Assembly (NCBI RefSeq): GCF_001598915.1
Contig: NZ_BDAP01000006.1
Span: 248,001 to 312,000 of the forward strand
Direction of reading: 5' to 3'
Length of the DNA: 64,000 nt
Origin: Williamsia muralis NBRC 105860
Lineage (GTDB): Bacteria > Actinomycetota > Actinomycetes > Mycobacteriales > Mycobacteriaceae
Part shown: positions 40,021 through 48,969 of the stretch, one piece after another
How the letters are laid out: each line of letters opens with the position of its first letter
How positions within the stretch are numbered: position 1 is the first letter of the stretch
Notes under the pieces: model-generated
The model's database searches: none
Seen by the model: only the letters and a program-made list of their open reading frames with translations
What the model was told of the DNA's origin: nothing
Made by a program: the position numbers and the translations under genes

Positions 40021-40895
40021 ATTCCGCTCTACTGCAGCACATCCGACGAGGTCTGCCGGTCCTGGTGGTGGCCTGCGCGCTGATGGTCGCCGGTTGTTCG
40101 GACCCGGGACCCGCGCCGCAGGAGCTGGTGATGGGGTCGACGGCCGATACGCCGAGTCGAGTTGCCACAGCCATCTATGCGGGAGCTCTTCGCGGGGCAG
40201 GGGCGGCGGTCTCGGACGAACATCCGGTGGCCGACTACGGTGGCCTGCTCGACCAGATGGACAACCGCACAGTGGATCTGTTCCCGGCGTGGTCCGGAGA
40301 ATTGCTGGCACAGCTCGACCCGGGGGCATCGGGACGCACCTCGGAGGACGTCTACAACCAGCTCAATCAGGCACTACCGCAGGGTGTCTCGGCGGGCGAC
40401 GCCACCACGGTGCAGAACAAGCCGCTGGTGTTCGTGTCCAGTGACCTCGCGGCCACAGCCGACATCGATGAACTCGCAGAGTGCGCCGCACTCCCGGCAG
40501 GGCTGCCCCTGGTCACCGTGGAGGAACCGGCGCCGCAGACGGTCAGCGACTTGGCCGGGGCGGGATGCGCCTTCGGTCCTGCTCGGGTGATGGATGCGCA
40601 GGCGGCGGTCGCGGAAGTGGCCGCGGGCCGCGCCGCAGGGTTGTTCTCGGCATTGGGTGTGGTGGCCGACGACGCCGGCCTCCAGGGTCTCGACGACGGC
40701 AACGACGTGATGCGGGCGCAGGACCTGGTGCCGATCTTCCGCACCGCTGCCCTCAGCCGCACGTTGTTCCGTGCGATGAACAAGGTTGCGGGCGAGTTGA
40801 CCACCGCCGACCTGACCACCATGGCGGCCGAGGTCGACGGTGGTGCGGAGCTATCCGGCGTTGCGACCCGCTGGCTCGGCGAGCACAGCCTGTGA
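40017..40895 (+). CDS. lpqZ: glycine betaine/osmoprotectant-type binding lipoprotein (LpqZ-like)
   Basis: OpuAC-type substrate-binding lipoprotein, 292 residues. The signal helix GLPVLVVACALMVAGC ends in lipobox VAGC. The mature part has LVMGSTADTPSRVATAIYAGALRGAGA and VDLFPAWSGELLAQL, typical of OpuAC/ProX-like folds that bind quaternary amines. No matching permease or ATPase lies nearby, so it either works with a distant system or has another role. Coupling to malic enzyme by a GTGA overlap is unexpected for a transporter component. The last 45 bases overlap the convergent hydrolase gene. Confidence 0.85.
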   Translation: MNSALLQHIRRGLPVLVVACALMVAGCSDPGPAPQELVMGSTADTPSRVATAIYAGALRGAGAAVSDEHPVADYGGLLDQMDNRTVDLFPAWSGELLAQLDPGASGRTSEDVYNQLNQALPQGVSAGDATTVQNKPLVFVSSDLAATADIDELAECAALPAGLPLVTVEEPAPQTVSDLAGAGCAFGPARVMDAQAAVAEVAAGRAAGLFSALGVVADDAGLQGLDDGNDVMRAQDLVPIFRTAALSRTLFRAMNKVAGELTTADLTTMAAEVDGGAELSGVATRWLGEHSL

Positions 40896-41792
40896 GTACC
40901 GCAGCCGGTCACTGAGGAATCGACCCAGGTCGTCAACTGCGGCAGCAGCCTCGGTCACCAGCGGTGCCGCGGTGTGCGCCACGTGCCACAGCGGACCGAG
41001 ATCGGATGCGGTGACGTCGACCCCTGCCTCACGCAGCGACGCGACGAACTCGTTGACCTGCTCGAGCAACAGTTCACGCTGACCGATCTGGACCAGGGTG
41101 GGCGGCAGCCCCTCCAAAGATCCGACGGCCGGCGCATACCGGGGGTCGGTGGGATCGCCGTCTCCGAGGTAGGCGGCTGCGCCCTGACGCGACCACTCGA
41201 GGTTCACGACGATGTCGGTGCCGAGATCTTCCGACACCCCAGCAGGGTTCACCCATGGTGAGATCAGACCGAGCGCGGCGGGGGTGACCCCGTGCTCGTC
41301 GATCAACACCCGCGCAGTGGCCACGCTGAGCCCGCCGCCTGCCGAATCGCCCGCGATCGCCACGGACTCGGGACTGTATCCGCGTTCGAGCAGGGCGAGG
41401 TAGGCGGCAACCGAGTCATCGACTGCGGCGGGCATCGGATGCTCGGGTGCAAGCCGGTAGTCGAGGGCATAGACCTCGGCGCCTGCGGCCCGCGCGAGCG
41501 TGGTGGTCAGTGCCCGGTGGGTGGCCGGGGACCCGACGATGTAGGCACCGCCGTGCAGGTACAGCACCGCCCGACCGTGTTCGGTGGCCCCGACACTGAC
41601 CCGCTCGGCAGACCGATCACCCAGAGTCACCGACCGGATCACCGAGTGAGGCACCTTCGGCAGCAGCAACGTACTCATCTCCAGCAGCTTGCGCTGGGTC
41701 TGCGGCGACCACCGCGAATTGAGGGTGAGTGCAAACAGCGGACGGAAGATCAGTTCACCGGCCGGGACCGACAGAAATGGTTTCAGTTCCAT
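40851..41792 (-). CDS. alpha/beta hydrolase, HSL family
   Basis: Hormone-sensitive-lipase-type esterase, 313 residues. The oxyanion motif is LYLHGGAYIVGS, the nucleophile elbow is AIAGDSAGGGLSVAT (catalytic Ser), the acid lies near LEGLPPTLVQIGQRELL, and the histidine near GPLWHVAHTAAP. ATG 41792 is 12 bases after the stop of the SDR gene. A TTG at 41801 is an alternative. It is the last gene of an operon after a Baeyer-Villiger-type monooxygenase and an SDR. Together these three could oxidise a ketone or alcohol to an ester and cleave it, which is an inference. Its 3' end overlaps lpqZ by 45 bases on the opposite strand. Confidence 0.9.
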   Translation of the reverse strand: MELKPFLSVPAGELIFRPLFALTLNSRWSPQTQRKLLEMSTLLLPKVPHSVIRSVTLGDRSAERVSVGATEHGRAVLYLHGGAYIVGSPATHRALTTTLARAAGAEVYALDYRLAPEHPMPAAVDDSVAAYLALLERGYSPESVAIAGDSAGGGLSVATARVLIDEHGVTPAALGLISPWVNPAGVSEDLGTDIVVNLEWSRQGAAAYLGDGDPTDPRYAPAVGSLEGLPPTLVQIGQRELLLEQVNEFVASLREAGVDVTASDLGPLWHVAHTAAPLVTEAAAAVDDLGRFLSDRLRYSQAVLAEPAGRNAG

Positions 41793-41804
41793 GATCGTCA
41801 AGGG

Positions 41805-42668
41805 TCAGAGGAGCGGAGACGTGGAGGTCACGGGCGACGGGTCTGCCTTCGGCAGCAACCTGACCGCCAGCTTGCTGTTGACGATCTCGTACATGGATCC
41901 GCCGGCGCGAACCAGCAGATCGAGCACCTTGGCGTCGGCGCCGACGAGAACCCGTGGACGGTTGCGCTCGATTGCCTTGATGATGATCTCCGCTGCCCGT
42001 GCCGACGTGGTGTGGGCCAGCTTCTTGTCGAACAACTCGGCGGTGTTCTTCTGATCGTGCCCTTCGGACACGGTGGCGTTGCGGGCGATCGCGGTCTTGA
42101 TGCCACCGGGATGGACGCAGGTGACGTTCACGGGATGTCCGGCGATCCGCATCTCTTGATACAGCGATTCGGTGAAGCCGCGGACCGCGAACTTTGCCGC
42201 GTTGTAGGCACTCTGACCCGGCATGGCCAGGATGCCGAACAACGACGAGGTGTTCACGACATGCCCGTCGCCCGAGGCGATCAGGTACGGCAGGAACGCT
42301 TTGGTCCCGTTCACCACGCCCCAGTAGTCCACGTCCATCACGCGTTCGTACTGCTTGAACTCGGTCAGCTCGACTTCACCGTGATGGGCGATGCCTGCGT
42401 TGTTGATGACGAGGTTGACCTTGCCGAAATGCTGGGCGACATCATCCGCGTAGGTGAGGACGGCTTCGCGTTCGGCAACATTGAGCAGCTGCGAATGTAC
42501 TTCGGCGCCTTGCTCTTTGAGCATGCGCTCGGTCTCTTCGAGACCGGCGGGATTGACGTCCGAGATGGCGACCTTGGCGCCCTTGGCTGCGAGCTGGAGT
42601 GCCAGGTCGCGGCCCATGCCCGAACCGGCGCCGGTCACCACGGCCACTTTGCCCCTGAAGTCCTTCAT
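41805..42668 (-). CDS. short-chain dehydrogenase/reductase (Rv1245c-like)
   Basis: NAD(P)-dependent SDR of 287 residues. The cofactor motif is VAVVTGAGSGMGRDLA, followed by VINNAGIAHHGEVE, the catalytic Ser in VVNTSSLFGILAMPGQ, and YNAAK (Y-x3-K). The C-terminal 60 residues extend beyond the SDR core. From memory, Rv1245c is the syntenic M. tuberculosis homologue. It overlaps the monooxygenase start-side gene by 4 bases (stop of the monooxygenase at 42665) and lies 12 bases from the hydrolase, forming a three-gene operon. The substrate is unknown; an alcohol/ketone conversion feeding the monooxygenase would fit. Confidence 0.9.
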   Translation of the reverse strand: MKDFRGKVAVVTGAGSGMGRDLALQLAAKGAKVAISDVNPAGLEETERMLKEQGAEVHSQLLNVAEREAVLTYADDVAQHFGKVNLVINNAGIAHHGEVELTEFKQYERVMDVDYWGVVNGTKAFLPYLIASGDGHVVNTSSLFGILAMPGQSAYNAAKFAVRGFTESLYQEMRIAGHPVNVTCVHPGGIKTAIARNATVSEGHDQKNTAELFDKKLAHTTSARAAEIIIKAIERNRPRVLVGADAKVLDLLVRAGGSMYEIVNSKLAVRLLPKADPSPVTSTSPLL

Positions 42669-44206
42669 GACGTCACCGCTTCTTTCAGTGTGTTGGTCGT
42701 GTCATCGCCATCGCCTGCCGCGGGAGCGATCGCGGCTGCGGTCGAGGTGTCGTACGCAGCCAGGTCGAACTTACGGGTCAGGCGACGGTAGTTGAAGGTG
42801 AATCCGGGCCACAGCGTGGTGATGTTGCCGAACTTGTCCTTGTACCAGCTCGCGCAGCCGCCGGTTTCCCAGACACTCGTCTTGAGATTCTTCTGGATGG
42901 TGGCGTTGTAATCGTGCTGTGCGTCGGCCCGCACCTCCACCCGGGAGATGCCGTACTCGCGGGACAGTTTGAAGTAGTCGACGAGGTAGTTGAGCTGGGA
43001 CTCGATCATGTAGACCATCGAGGTGTGACCCAGCCCGGTGGACGGTCCCACCATCAGGAACATGTTGGGGAAGCCGTTGACGGTCGAACCCTTGTAGGCG
43101 TTCATCCCCTCGGCCTCCCAGACCTGAGCGAGGCTGCGCCCGTCCTTGCCGATGATGTGCTCGAACGTGGGGGAGTCGGTCACGTGGAAGCCGGTCGCGA
43201 TGACGATTGCGTCGACCTCGCGGCTCACGCCATCGGCAGTGATGATGCCGCTGGTGGTGACTTCCTTGATCGGGTCGGTGACCAACTCGACGTTGGACTG
43301 GTTCAGCGCCGGGTAGTAGGTGTTCGACAGCAGGATCCGCTTGCAGCCGACCTTCCAGTTCGGGGTGACCTTCGCCCGAAGCGCGGGGTCGGAGATTCCG
43401 CGAGCGATGTTCTGCTTGCCGATGATCTTCGCGGGTGCCAGGACGTTGGGCTGGTGGGTGAGGCCGAACGAGACCAGTTCGTGCGAGGCGTAGATGCTCG
43501 CGCGCACCGCACGCTGGAATCCGGGAATGTTCTTGAACGCCCAGTTCTCCTTGGCGGAGTAGGGCCGGTCGGCACGCGGCAGGACCCAGGGGGCAGTGCG
43601 CTGGTAGACGTCGAGCCGCCCGACCTTCTTGGCCAACTCGGGGATGATCTGGATGGCCGAGGCGCCGGTCCCGATCACTGCTACGCGCTTACCGGCCAGG
43701 TCGTAGTCGTGGTTCCATCGCGCCGAGTGGAAGATCTCGCCGGTGAAGCTCTCGATACCGGTGACGTCGGGGAGCTTGGGCTCGCAGAGGGGGCCGATCC
43801 CGCCGATGAGGAACTCGGCCTGCCACTGACCCTTGTCGGTGTCGATCACCCAGTGGCCGGCCTTCTCGTCCCAGGCGGTGTTGATGACCTCGGTGTTCCA
43901 CTGCGTCCGCGACCCCAGGTCGTACTTGTCGGCGACGCCGTTGATGTACTTGTGGATCTCGGGCTGCTGCGAGAAGGAGCGGGTCCACGAGGGGTTGAGC
44001 GCAAATGAGTAGGAGTACAGGTGCGAGGGGACGTCGCATGCCGCACCGGGATAGGTGTTGTCGCGCCAGGTACCACCGAAATTGCTGCCGCGGTCGAGGA
44101 TGACGAAGTCGTCGAACCCGTTCTGCTGCAGCTTGACGGCAGCACCCAATCCGGAAAAGCCTGCGCCGATGATGGCGATCTTTACAACGTTCATGGGTAC
44201 GAACAT
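42665..44206 (-). CDS. Baeyer-Villiger-type flavin monooxygenase
   Basis: FAD/NADPH monooxygenase of 513 residues. The first Rossmann motif is IAIIGAGFSGLGAAVKL, then FGGTWRDNTYPGAACDVPSHLYSYSF. The BVMO fingerprint region reads FTGEIFHSARWNHDYD, and the second dinucleotide motif is VAVIGTGASAIQIIPEL. Such enzymes turn ketones into esters or lactones or oxidise S and N atoms. ATG 44206 and ATG 44194 are both possible starts. It is first in the operon with the SDR and hydrolase and is divergent from a TetR gene with two operator-like repeats between them, so it is probably inducible. Confidence 0.9.
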   Translation of the reverse strand: MFVPMNVVKIAIIGAGFSGLGAAVKLQQNGFDDFVILDRGSNFGGTWRDNTYPGAACDVPSHLYSYSFALNPSWTRSFSQQPEIHKYINGVADKYDLGSRTQWNTEVINTAWDEKAGHWVIDTDKGQWQAEFLIGGIGPLCEPKLPDVTGIESFTGEIFHSARWNHDYDLAGKRVAVIGTGASAIQIIPELAKKVGRLDVYQRTAPWVLPRADRPYSAKENWAFKNIPGFQRAVRASIYASHELVSFGLTHQPNVLAPAKIIGKQNIARGISDPALRAKVTPNWKVGCKRILLSNTYYPALNQSNVELVTDPIKEVTTSGIITADGVSREVDAIVIATGFHVTDSPTFEHIIGKDGRSLAQVWEAEGMNAYKGSTVNGFPNMFLMVGPSTGLGHTSMVYMIESQLNYLVDYFKLSREYGISRVEVRADAQHDYNATIQKNLKTSVWETGGCASWYKDKFGNITTLWPGFTFNYRRLTRKFDLAAYDTSTAAAIAPAAGDGDDTTNTLKEAVTS

Positions 44207-44211
44207 ACCGC

Positions 44212-44232
44212 CTATTGACGAGCTGTCAATAG
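44212..44232. promoter_or_regulatory. TetR operator, perfect copy
   Basis: CTATTGAC-N5-GTCAATAG is a perfect 8-base inverted repeat starting 6 bases upstream of the monooxygenase ATG. It can clamp the promoter of the monooxygenase-SDR-hydrolase operon. Confidence 0.75.
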
Positions 44233-44255
44233 CGGAGCGGCGAGCACGACCCCGA

Positions 44256-44276
44256 CTATTGACGAAGAGTCAGTAC
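44256..44276. promoter_or_regulatory. TetR operator, imperfect copy
   Basis: CTATTGAC-N5-GTCAGTAC has the same left arm and spacer as the site at 44212-44232, with two changes in the right arm. Centre-to-centre distance is 44 bases. It overlaps the -10 (TACTAT, 44274-44279) of the TetR gene and would mediate autorepression. Confidence 0.65.
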
Positions 44277-44289
44277 TATCGGACGCGTG
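44274..44289 (+). promoter_or_regulatory. leaderless promoter of the TetR gene
   Basis: TACTAT at 44274-44279 is followed by 7 bases and the GTG at 44287. No Shine-Dalgarno sequence is present. Confidence 0.5.
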
Positions 44290-44898
44290 ACGACCGCTCG
44301 GCGAACCCGGATGAGCCCACAGGCACGGCGTGATCAGCTGATCAGCCACGGTCTGCGGATGCTCGACAACCGTGCGCTCGACCAGGTGTCCGTCGAAGAG
44401 GTCGCCGAGGCGGCCGGCGTGTCGCGGGCTCTGCTCTTCCACTATTTCGAGTCGAAGCAGGACTTCCTGGTGGCACTGACCACGGAGCAGAGCCGGCGGA
44501 TGCTCGCGCGAACCGAACCCGATCTGAGTCTCGGCGACCCGATCGAGATCGCCCGGGCATCGCTGGCCCAGTACATCGACTACGTGTCGGCGAACCGTTC
44601 GGCTTATCTCGCGATCTTGCAGGGGAGCGGTGCCTCGGATCCGGCGATGCGTGAGGTCGCCGAGCACACCCGGACCGTGATGGCCGAACGGGTGTTGTCG
44701 CTGGCCGAACTTCTCGATCTGACGCGCACGCCGCTGATCGAACTCGCCGTACACGGTTGGGTCACCTTCACCGAGCAGGTGACCGTTCGGTGGCTGCAAG
44801 ATTCGGCGGGCGTGGACCGCGACGCCCTCGTCGAATTGATCACCCGCGCACTGCCGCTCATCGCGACACTGGCAGCAGCCACCCCCGACCCCCGATAG
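44287..44898 (+). CDS. TetR/AcrR-family transcriptional regulator
   Basis: A 203-residue repressor. The helix-turn-helix is in RRDQLISHGLRMLDNRALDQVSVEEVAEAAGVSRALLFHYFESKQDFL, where YFESKQ is the classic TetR end of the recognition helix. The C-terminal ligand domain is variable. It is divergent from the monooxygenase operon, with one perfect and one imperfect copy of the same inverted repeat in between, so it is very likely the local repressor of both units. A long hairpin separates it from kgd. Confidence 0.92.
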   Translation: MTTARRTRMSPQARRDQLISHGLRMLDNRALDQVSVEEVAEAAGVSRALLFHYFESKQDFLVALTTEQSRRMLARTEPDLSLGDPIEIARASLAQYIDYVSANRSAYLAILQGSGASDPAMREVAEHTRTVMAERVLSLAELLDLTRTPLIELAVHGWVTFTEQVTVRWLQDSAGVDRDALVELITRALPLIATLAAATPDPR

Positions 44899-44902
44899 TG
44901 GC

Positions 44903-44945
44903 GGGTTTCGGTGAGCGTGACCTGCGGAAACGCTCACCAAAACCC
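44903..44945. terminator. bidirectional hairpin between tetR and kgd
   Basis: GGGTTT-C-GGTGAGCG (44903-44917) pairs with CGCTCACC-A-AAACCC (44931-44945): a 15-position stem with one mismatch and a 13-base loop. It lies between the convergent stops, 4 bases after tetR and 11 before kgd. Leftward, the stem ends in a CCGCCAC context with no T-run. Confidence 0.65.
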
Positions 44946-44956
44946 ACCAAGATCGG

Positions 44957-47900
44957 TCAGCCGAACGCGGTGTCGATGATCTCCTGCTGCTCGACGGCGT
45001 GCACCTTCGACGAGCCCGACGACGGGGCCGACATCGCCCGTCGCGAGACCCGGCGCAGGCCGTTGAAGAACTCGGGCAGCATCTCGGGGAGCGCCAGACC
45101 GAAGAAGGGCCACGGACCCTGGTTGGCCGGCTCTTCCTGGACCCAGAAGATCTCTTCCATGCTGGTGTAGCGGCTCAGTGCCGAGCGCAAACGCTTGTGC
45201 GGCACCGGGTAGAGCTGCTCGATACGGACGATCGCGACATCGTCACGCTTGTCCTTGGCCTTGCGTGCGGCCAGTTCGTAGTACAACTTGCCCGACACCA
45301 GCAGCACCCGCCGGACCTTCTCGCGTTCGGCATCGGAGGTGAAGGCCGGATCGTCGATGACCGACTGGAAACGACCTTCGGTGAACTCCGACACCGGCGA
45401 CACCGCAGCCTTGTTCCGCAGCATCGACTTCGGGGTGAAGACGACGAGCGGGCGGCTGATGCCATCGAGCACATGGCGCCGCAGCAGGTGGAAGTAACTC
45501 GCGGGGGTCGACGGTAGGGCCACGGTCATCGAGCCCTCTGCGCACAGCTGCAGGAACCGCTCGATACGTCCCGACGTGTGGTCGGGACCCTGACCCTCGT
45601 GACCGTGCGGCAGCAGCAGCACCACGTCGGAGGTCTGACCCCACTTGGCCTCACCCGACGAGATGAACTCGTCGATGATCGACTGGGCGCCGTTCACGAA
45701 GTCACCGAACTGGGCTTCCCACAGCACGAGGGCATCGGGATGACCGACCGAGTATCCGTATTCGAAGCCGACCACCGCATATTCGCTGAGTGCGGAGTCG
45801 TAGGCGAGGAATCGGCCCGGCTTGTCCGGGTTGGTCTCGGCGACCGTGCGCAGCGGTGTGTACTCCTCGCCGGTCTCCCGGTCGATCAGTACCGAGTGAC
45901 GCTGGGTGAAGGTGCCTCGGCGGGAGTCCTGACCGGACAGTCGCACGGTGCGGCCCTCTTCGACCAGTGAACCGAATGCGAGCAGCTCACCGAACGCCCA
46001 GTCGACATCGCCGTTACGCGACATCTCGTAGCGCTTCTTTAGCACGGGCTGGACACGCTGGTGCACGGTGAAACCCTCGGGCACGTTGATGAACGCGTCG
46101 CCGATCCGCTCCATCGTCTCTTTGCTGATGGCGGTGTCCAGCTTCACCGGTGCCTGCTGGTCGGCCTCGACCGACGGGCTCGGTGCAGCCTGGTACTTCT
46201 CCAACTCACGGACCTCGTTGAAGACCCGTTCGAGCTGACCCTGGTAGTCGCGCAGGGCGTCTTCGGCTTCCTTGGTGGAGATGTCACCACGGCCGATGAG
46301 CGCTTCGGTGTAGCTCTTACGCACCGACCGCTTGGTGTCGATGACGTCGTACATCGCCGGCTGGGTCATCGAGGGATCATCACCCTCGTTGTGGCCGCGA
46401 CGGCGGTAGCAGACCAGGTCGATGACAACGTCCTTGTTGAACGCCTGCCGGTAGTCGACGGCCAGCTTGGCCACCCACACACATGCCTCGGGATCGTCGC
46501 CGTTCACGTGGAAGATCGGCGCACCGATCATCTTCGCGACATCGGTGCAGTATTCCGACGACCGCGATGCCTCCGGGGCGGTGGTGAAACCGACCTGGTT
46601 GTTCACCACGATGTGGATGGTGCCGCCGGTGCGGTAACCCCGCAGCATCGCGAGGTTCAGCGTCTCGGCGACCACACCCTGGCCTGCGAACGCGGCATCG
46701 CCGTGCAACATCAGCGGCAGCACGGTGAACGCGCCGTCGCCCTTGTCGTGCAGGTCCTGCTTGGCCCGCACCAGACCTTCGAGGACCGGGTCGACGGCCT
46801 CGAGGTGAGACGGGTTGGCGGTGAGGGAGACGTTGATCTCGTTGTCGCCGAACATCTGGTAGTACTTGCCCTCGGCGCCGAGGTGGTACTTGACGTCGCC
46901 CGAGCCGTGCGCCTGCGACGGGTTCAGGTTGCCCTCGAACTCGGTGAAGATCTTCGAGTACGGCTTGCCGACGATGTTCGCGAGCACATTGAGCCGGCCG
47001 CGGTGGGGCATGCCCACAACCACTTCGTCGAGGCCGTATTCGGCGCTCTGATCGATCACGCCGTCCATCATCGGGATGACTGCCTCGGCACCCTCGAGCG
47101 AGAAGCGTTTCTGCCCGACGTACTTGGTCTGCAGGAACGTCTCGAATGCCTCGGCTGCGTTGAGCTTGGAGAGGATGTACTTCTGCTCCGCGACGGGTGG
47201 CTTGACGTGCTTGATCTCGACCCGTTCCTGCAGCCACTGCTGCTGCTCGGGCTCGAGGATGTGGGTGTACTCAACACCGACGTGGCGGCAGTAGGAGTCG
47301 CGCAGGATCGACAGGACATCGCGCAACTTCATCTTGTTCTCGCCGTGGAACCCACCGACGTTGAAGCTGCGATCGAGATCCCAGAGCGTCAGATCGTAGG
47401 TCAGCACGTTGAGGTCGGGGTGAGCCGACCGTGCGTCCGAATCGATCATCAGAGGGTCGATGTCGGCCATCAGATGGCCCCGGTTGCGGTATGCCGCAAT
47501 CAGTTCCAGCACACGGGCGTTCTTGTCGACGGCGCCCTCGGGGATGTCGCGACGCCAGCGGATCGGCTCGTACGGGATGTGGAGCGTGGTGAAGATCTGG
47601 TCGAAGAACTCGTCCGACAGCAGCAACTGATGGATGGTGCGCAGGAAGTCACCCGACTCCGCGCCCTGGATGATGCGGTGGTCATAGGTGGACGTCAGCG
47701 TCATCAGTTTTCCGACGCCGAGCGCTGAGATCTGCTCGTCGGAGGCGCCCTGGAACTCGGCCGGGTACTCCATCGCGCCCGCGCCCACGATCGCGCCCTG
47801 GCCCTTCATCAACCGCGGCACCGAGTGGACCGTGCCGATGGTTCCGGGGTTGGTGAGCGAAATCGTCACGCCCGCAAAGTCTTCGGCGGTCAGCTTGCCC

Positions 47901-48832
47901 TCGCGAGCCCGCCTGACGATGTCTTCGTATGCCGCGTGGAACTGCGCGAAGTTCATGGTCTCGCAACGCTTGATCGCCGCGACCACGAGCGTGCGCGAAC
48001 CGTCCTTGCCGGGCAGGTCGATCGCCAGGCCGAGGTTGGTGTGCGCCGGGGTCACCACGTTCGGCTTGCCGTCGACCTCTTCGAAGTGGCGGTTCAAGTT
48101 CGGGAACGACTTGATCGCCTGGACGATCGCGTACCCGAGGATGTGGGTGAACGACACCTTGCCGCCACGGGTGCGGGCGAGGTGGTTGTTGATGACCACC
48201 CGGTTGTCGATCATCAGTTTGGCGGGCACCGCGCGAACGCTGGTGGCCGTCGGAATCTGCAGCGAGGCCGCCATGTTCTTGGCAACCGCGGCAGCGGCAC
48301 CACGCAGGACCTTGTTGCTGGCCTCGGTCGGTGCATCGGCTGCTGCCGGCGCAGACTTCTTCGCCGGGGTGTCCTTCTTGGTGGGGGCGTCCTTGCGGGG
48401 GGCCGGCGCGGACTTCTTGGCCGCCGGTGCGGCGTCCTTGCTCACCGACTCCGCGGGTTTGTCGGTGGTCGACTCGGCCGAGGTGGTGGTCGACGACGAG
48501 GCGTCCCTGCTGTGCTCGGACTGGCCGGCAGCGGCCTTGCTCGCCGGGGTCGGGTCGACAGCGGGCTTGGCCGCGGAACCGTTGGCGGAGGATTTGGGAG
48601 CAGCAGAGCCATTCGATGAGGCGCCGGCCTTCGGCTGTGACCCAGCGGCCGCCTTCGGCGCCGACTTCGGCGGGGATTTCGCCTCCTCGGACCCATTACC
48701 CTCTGCGCCATAACTCTTCAGGAAGTCATGCCAACTCGGGTCCACCGAGCTCGGGTCTTCTTTGAAGCGCTGGTACATTTCCTCAACCAGCCACTCGTTC
48801 TGTCCGAAGTCTGAAATCGAACTGCTGCTCAC
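44957..48832 (-). CDS. kgd: multifunctional 2-oxoglutarate decarboxylase/dehydrogenase Kgd
   Basis: TCA-cycle enzyme of actinobacteria, 1291 residues: the E1 component of 2-oxoglutarate dehydrogenase fused to an E2-like acyltransferase domain. The N-terminal [19 protein letters not shown] tail is followed by an Ala/Lys/Pro/Ser-rich linker of about 120 residues, then the acyltransferase domain ([17 protein letters not shown]), and the ThDP-dependent E1 ([38 protein letters not shown]; the VNNQVGFTT cofactor motif; [10 protein letters not shown]). In relatives, GarA inhibits it. The linker is Lys-rich and longer than I recall for mycobacteria. GTG 48832 was chosen; a TTG at 48850 is possible. 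It ends after the hairpin at 44903-44945. Confidence 0.95.
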   Translation of the reverse strand: MSSSSISDFGQNEWLVEEMYQRFKEDPSSVDPSWHDFLKSYGAEGNGSEEAKSPPKSAPKAAAGSQPKAGASSNGSAAPKSSANGSAAKPAVDPTPASKAAAGQSEHSRDASSSTTTSAESTTDKPAESVSKDAAPAAKKSAPAPRKDAPTKKDTPAKKSAPAAADAPTEASNKVLRGAAAAVAKNMAASLQIPTATSVRAVPAKLMIDNRVVINNHLARTRGGKVSFTHILGYAIVQAIKSFPNLNRHFEEVDGKPNVVTPAHTNLGLAIDLPGKDGSRTLVVAAIKRCETMNFAQFHAAYEDIVRRAREGKLTAEDFAGVTISLTNPGTIGTVHSVPRLMKGQGAIVGAGAMEYPAEFQGASDEQISALGVGKLMTLTSTYDHRIIQGAESGDFLRTIHQLLLSDEFFDQIFTTLHIPYEPIRWRRDIPEGAVDKNARVLELIAAYRNRGHLMADIDPLMIDSDARSAHPDLNVLTYDLTLWDLDRSFNVGGFHGENKMKLRDVLSILRDSYCRHVGVEYTHILEPEQQQWLQERVEIKHVKPPVAEQKYILSKLNAAEAFETFLQTKYVGQKRFSLEGAEAVIPMMDGVIDQSAEYGLDEVVVGMPHRGRLNVLANIVGKPYSKIFTEFEGNLNPSQAHGSGDVKYHLGAEGKYYQMFGDNEINVSLTANPSHLEAVDPVLEGLVRAKQDLHDKGDGAFTVLPLMLHGDAAFAGQGVVAETLNLAMLRGYRTGGTIHIVVNNQVGFTTAPEASRSSEYCTDVAKMIGAPIFHVNGDDPEACVWVAKLAVDYRQAFNKDVVIDLVCYRRRGHNEGDDPSMTQPAMYDVIDTKRSVRKSYTEALIGRGDISTKEAEDALRDYQGQLERVFNEVRELEKYQAAPSPSVEADQQAPVKLDTAISKETMERIGDAFINVPEGFTVHQRVQPVLKKRYEMSRNGDVDWAFGELLAFGSLVEEGRTVRLSGQDSRRGTFTQRHSVLIDRETGEEYTPLRTVAETNPDKPGRFLAYDSALSEYAVVGFEYGYSVGHPDALVLWEAQFGDFVNGAQSIIDEFISSGEAKWGQTSDVVLLLPHGHEGQGPDHTSGRIERFLQLCAEGSMTVALPSTPASYFHLLRRHVLDGISRPLVVFTPKSMLRNKAAVSPVSEFTEGRFQSVIDDPAFTSDAEREKVRRVLLVSGKLYYELAARKAKDKRDDVAIVRIEQLYPVPHKRLRSALSRYTSMEEIFWVQEEPANQGPWPFFGLALPEMLPEFFNGLRRVSRRAMSAPSSGSSKVHAVEQQEIIDTAFG

Positions 48833-48969
48833 GGCAGTATCTCGCCTCAATTCCCTTTACGTATCCATGTCGAGTCCCGCGCCAGGGGCCGTCTCCGCCG
48901 CTATCACGCCGCCCGGAACTCCGTTCGAAGTATCCAGGTCTAAAGGTTAGTCCCCGAGTGCCGCCGAAG

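Noticed and set aside
46061-47728. 555-residue open frame on the plus strand inside kgd
   Set aside because: It lies wholly within kgd, has Val/Asp/His-rich shadow composition, and has no ribosome-binding site.
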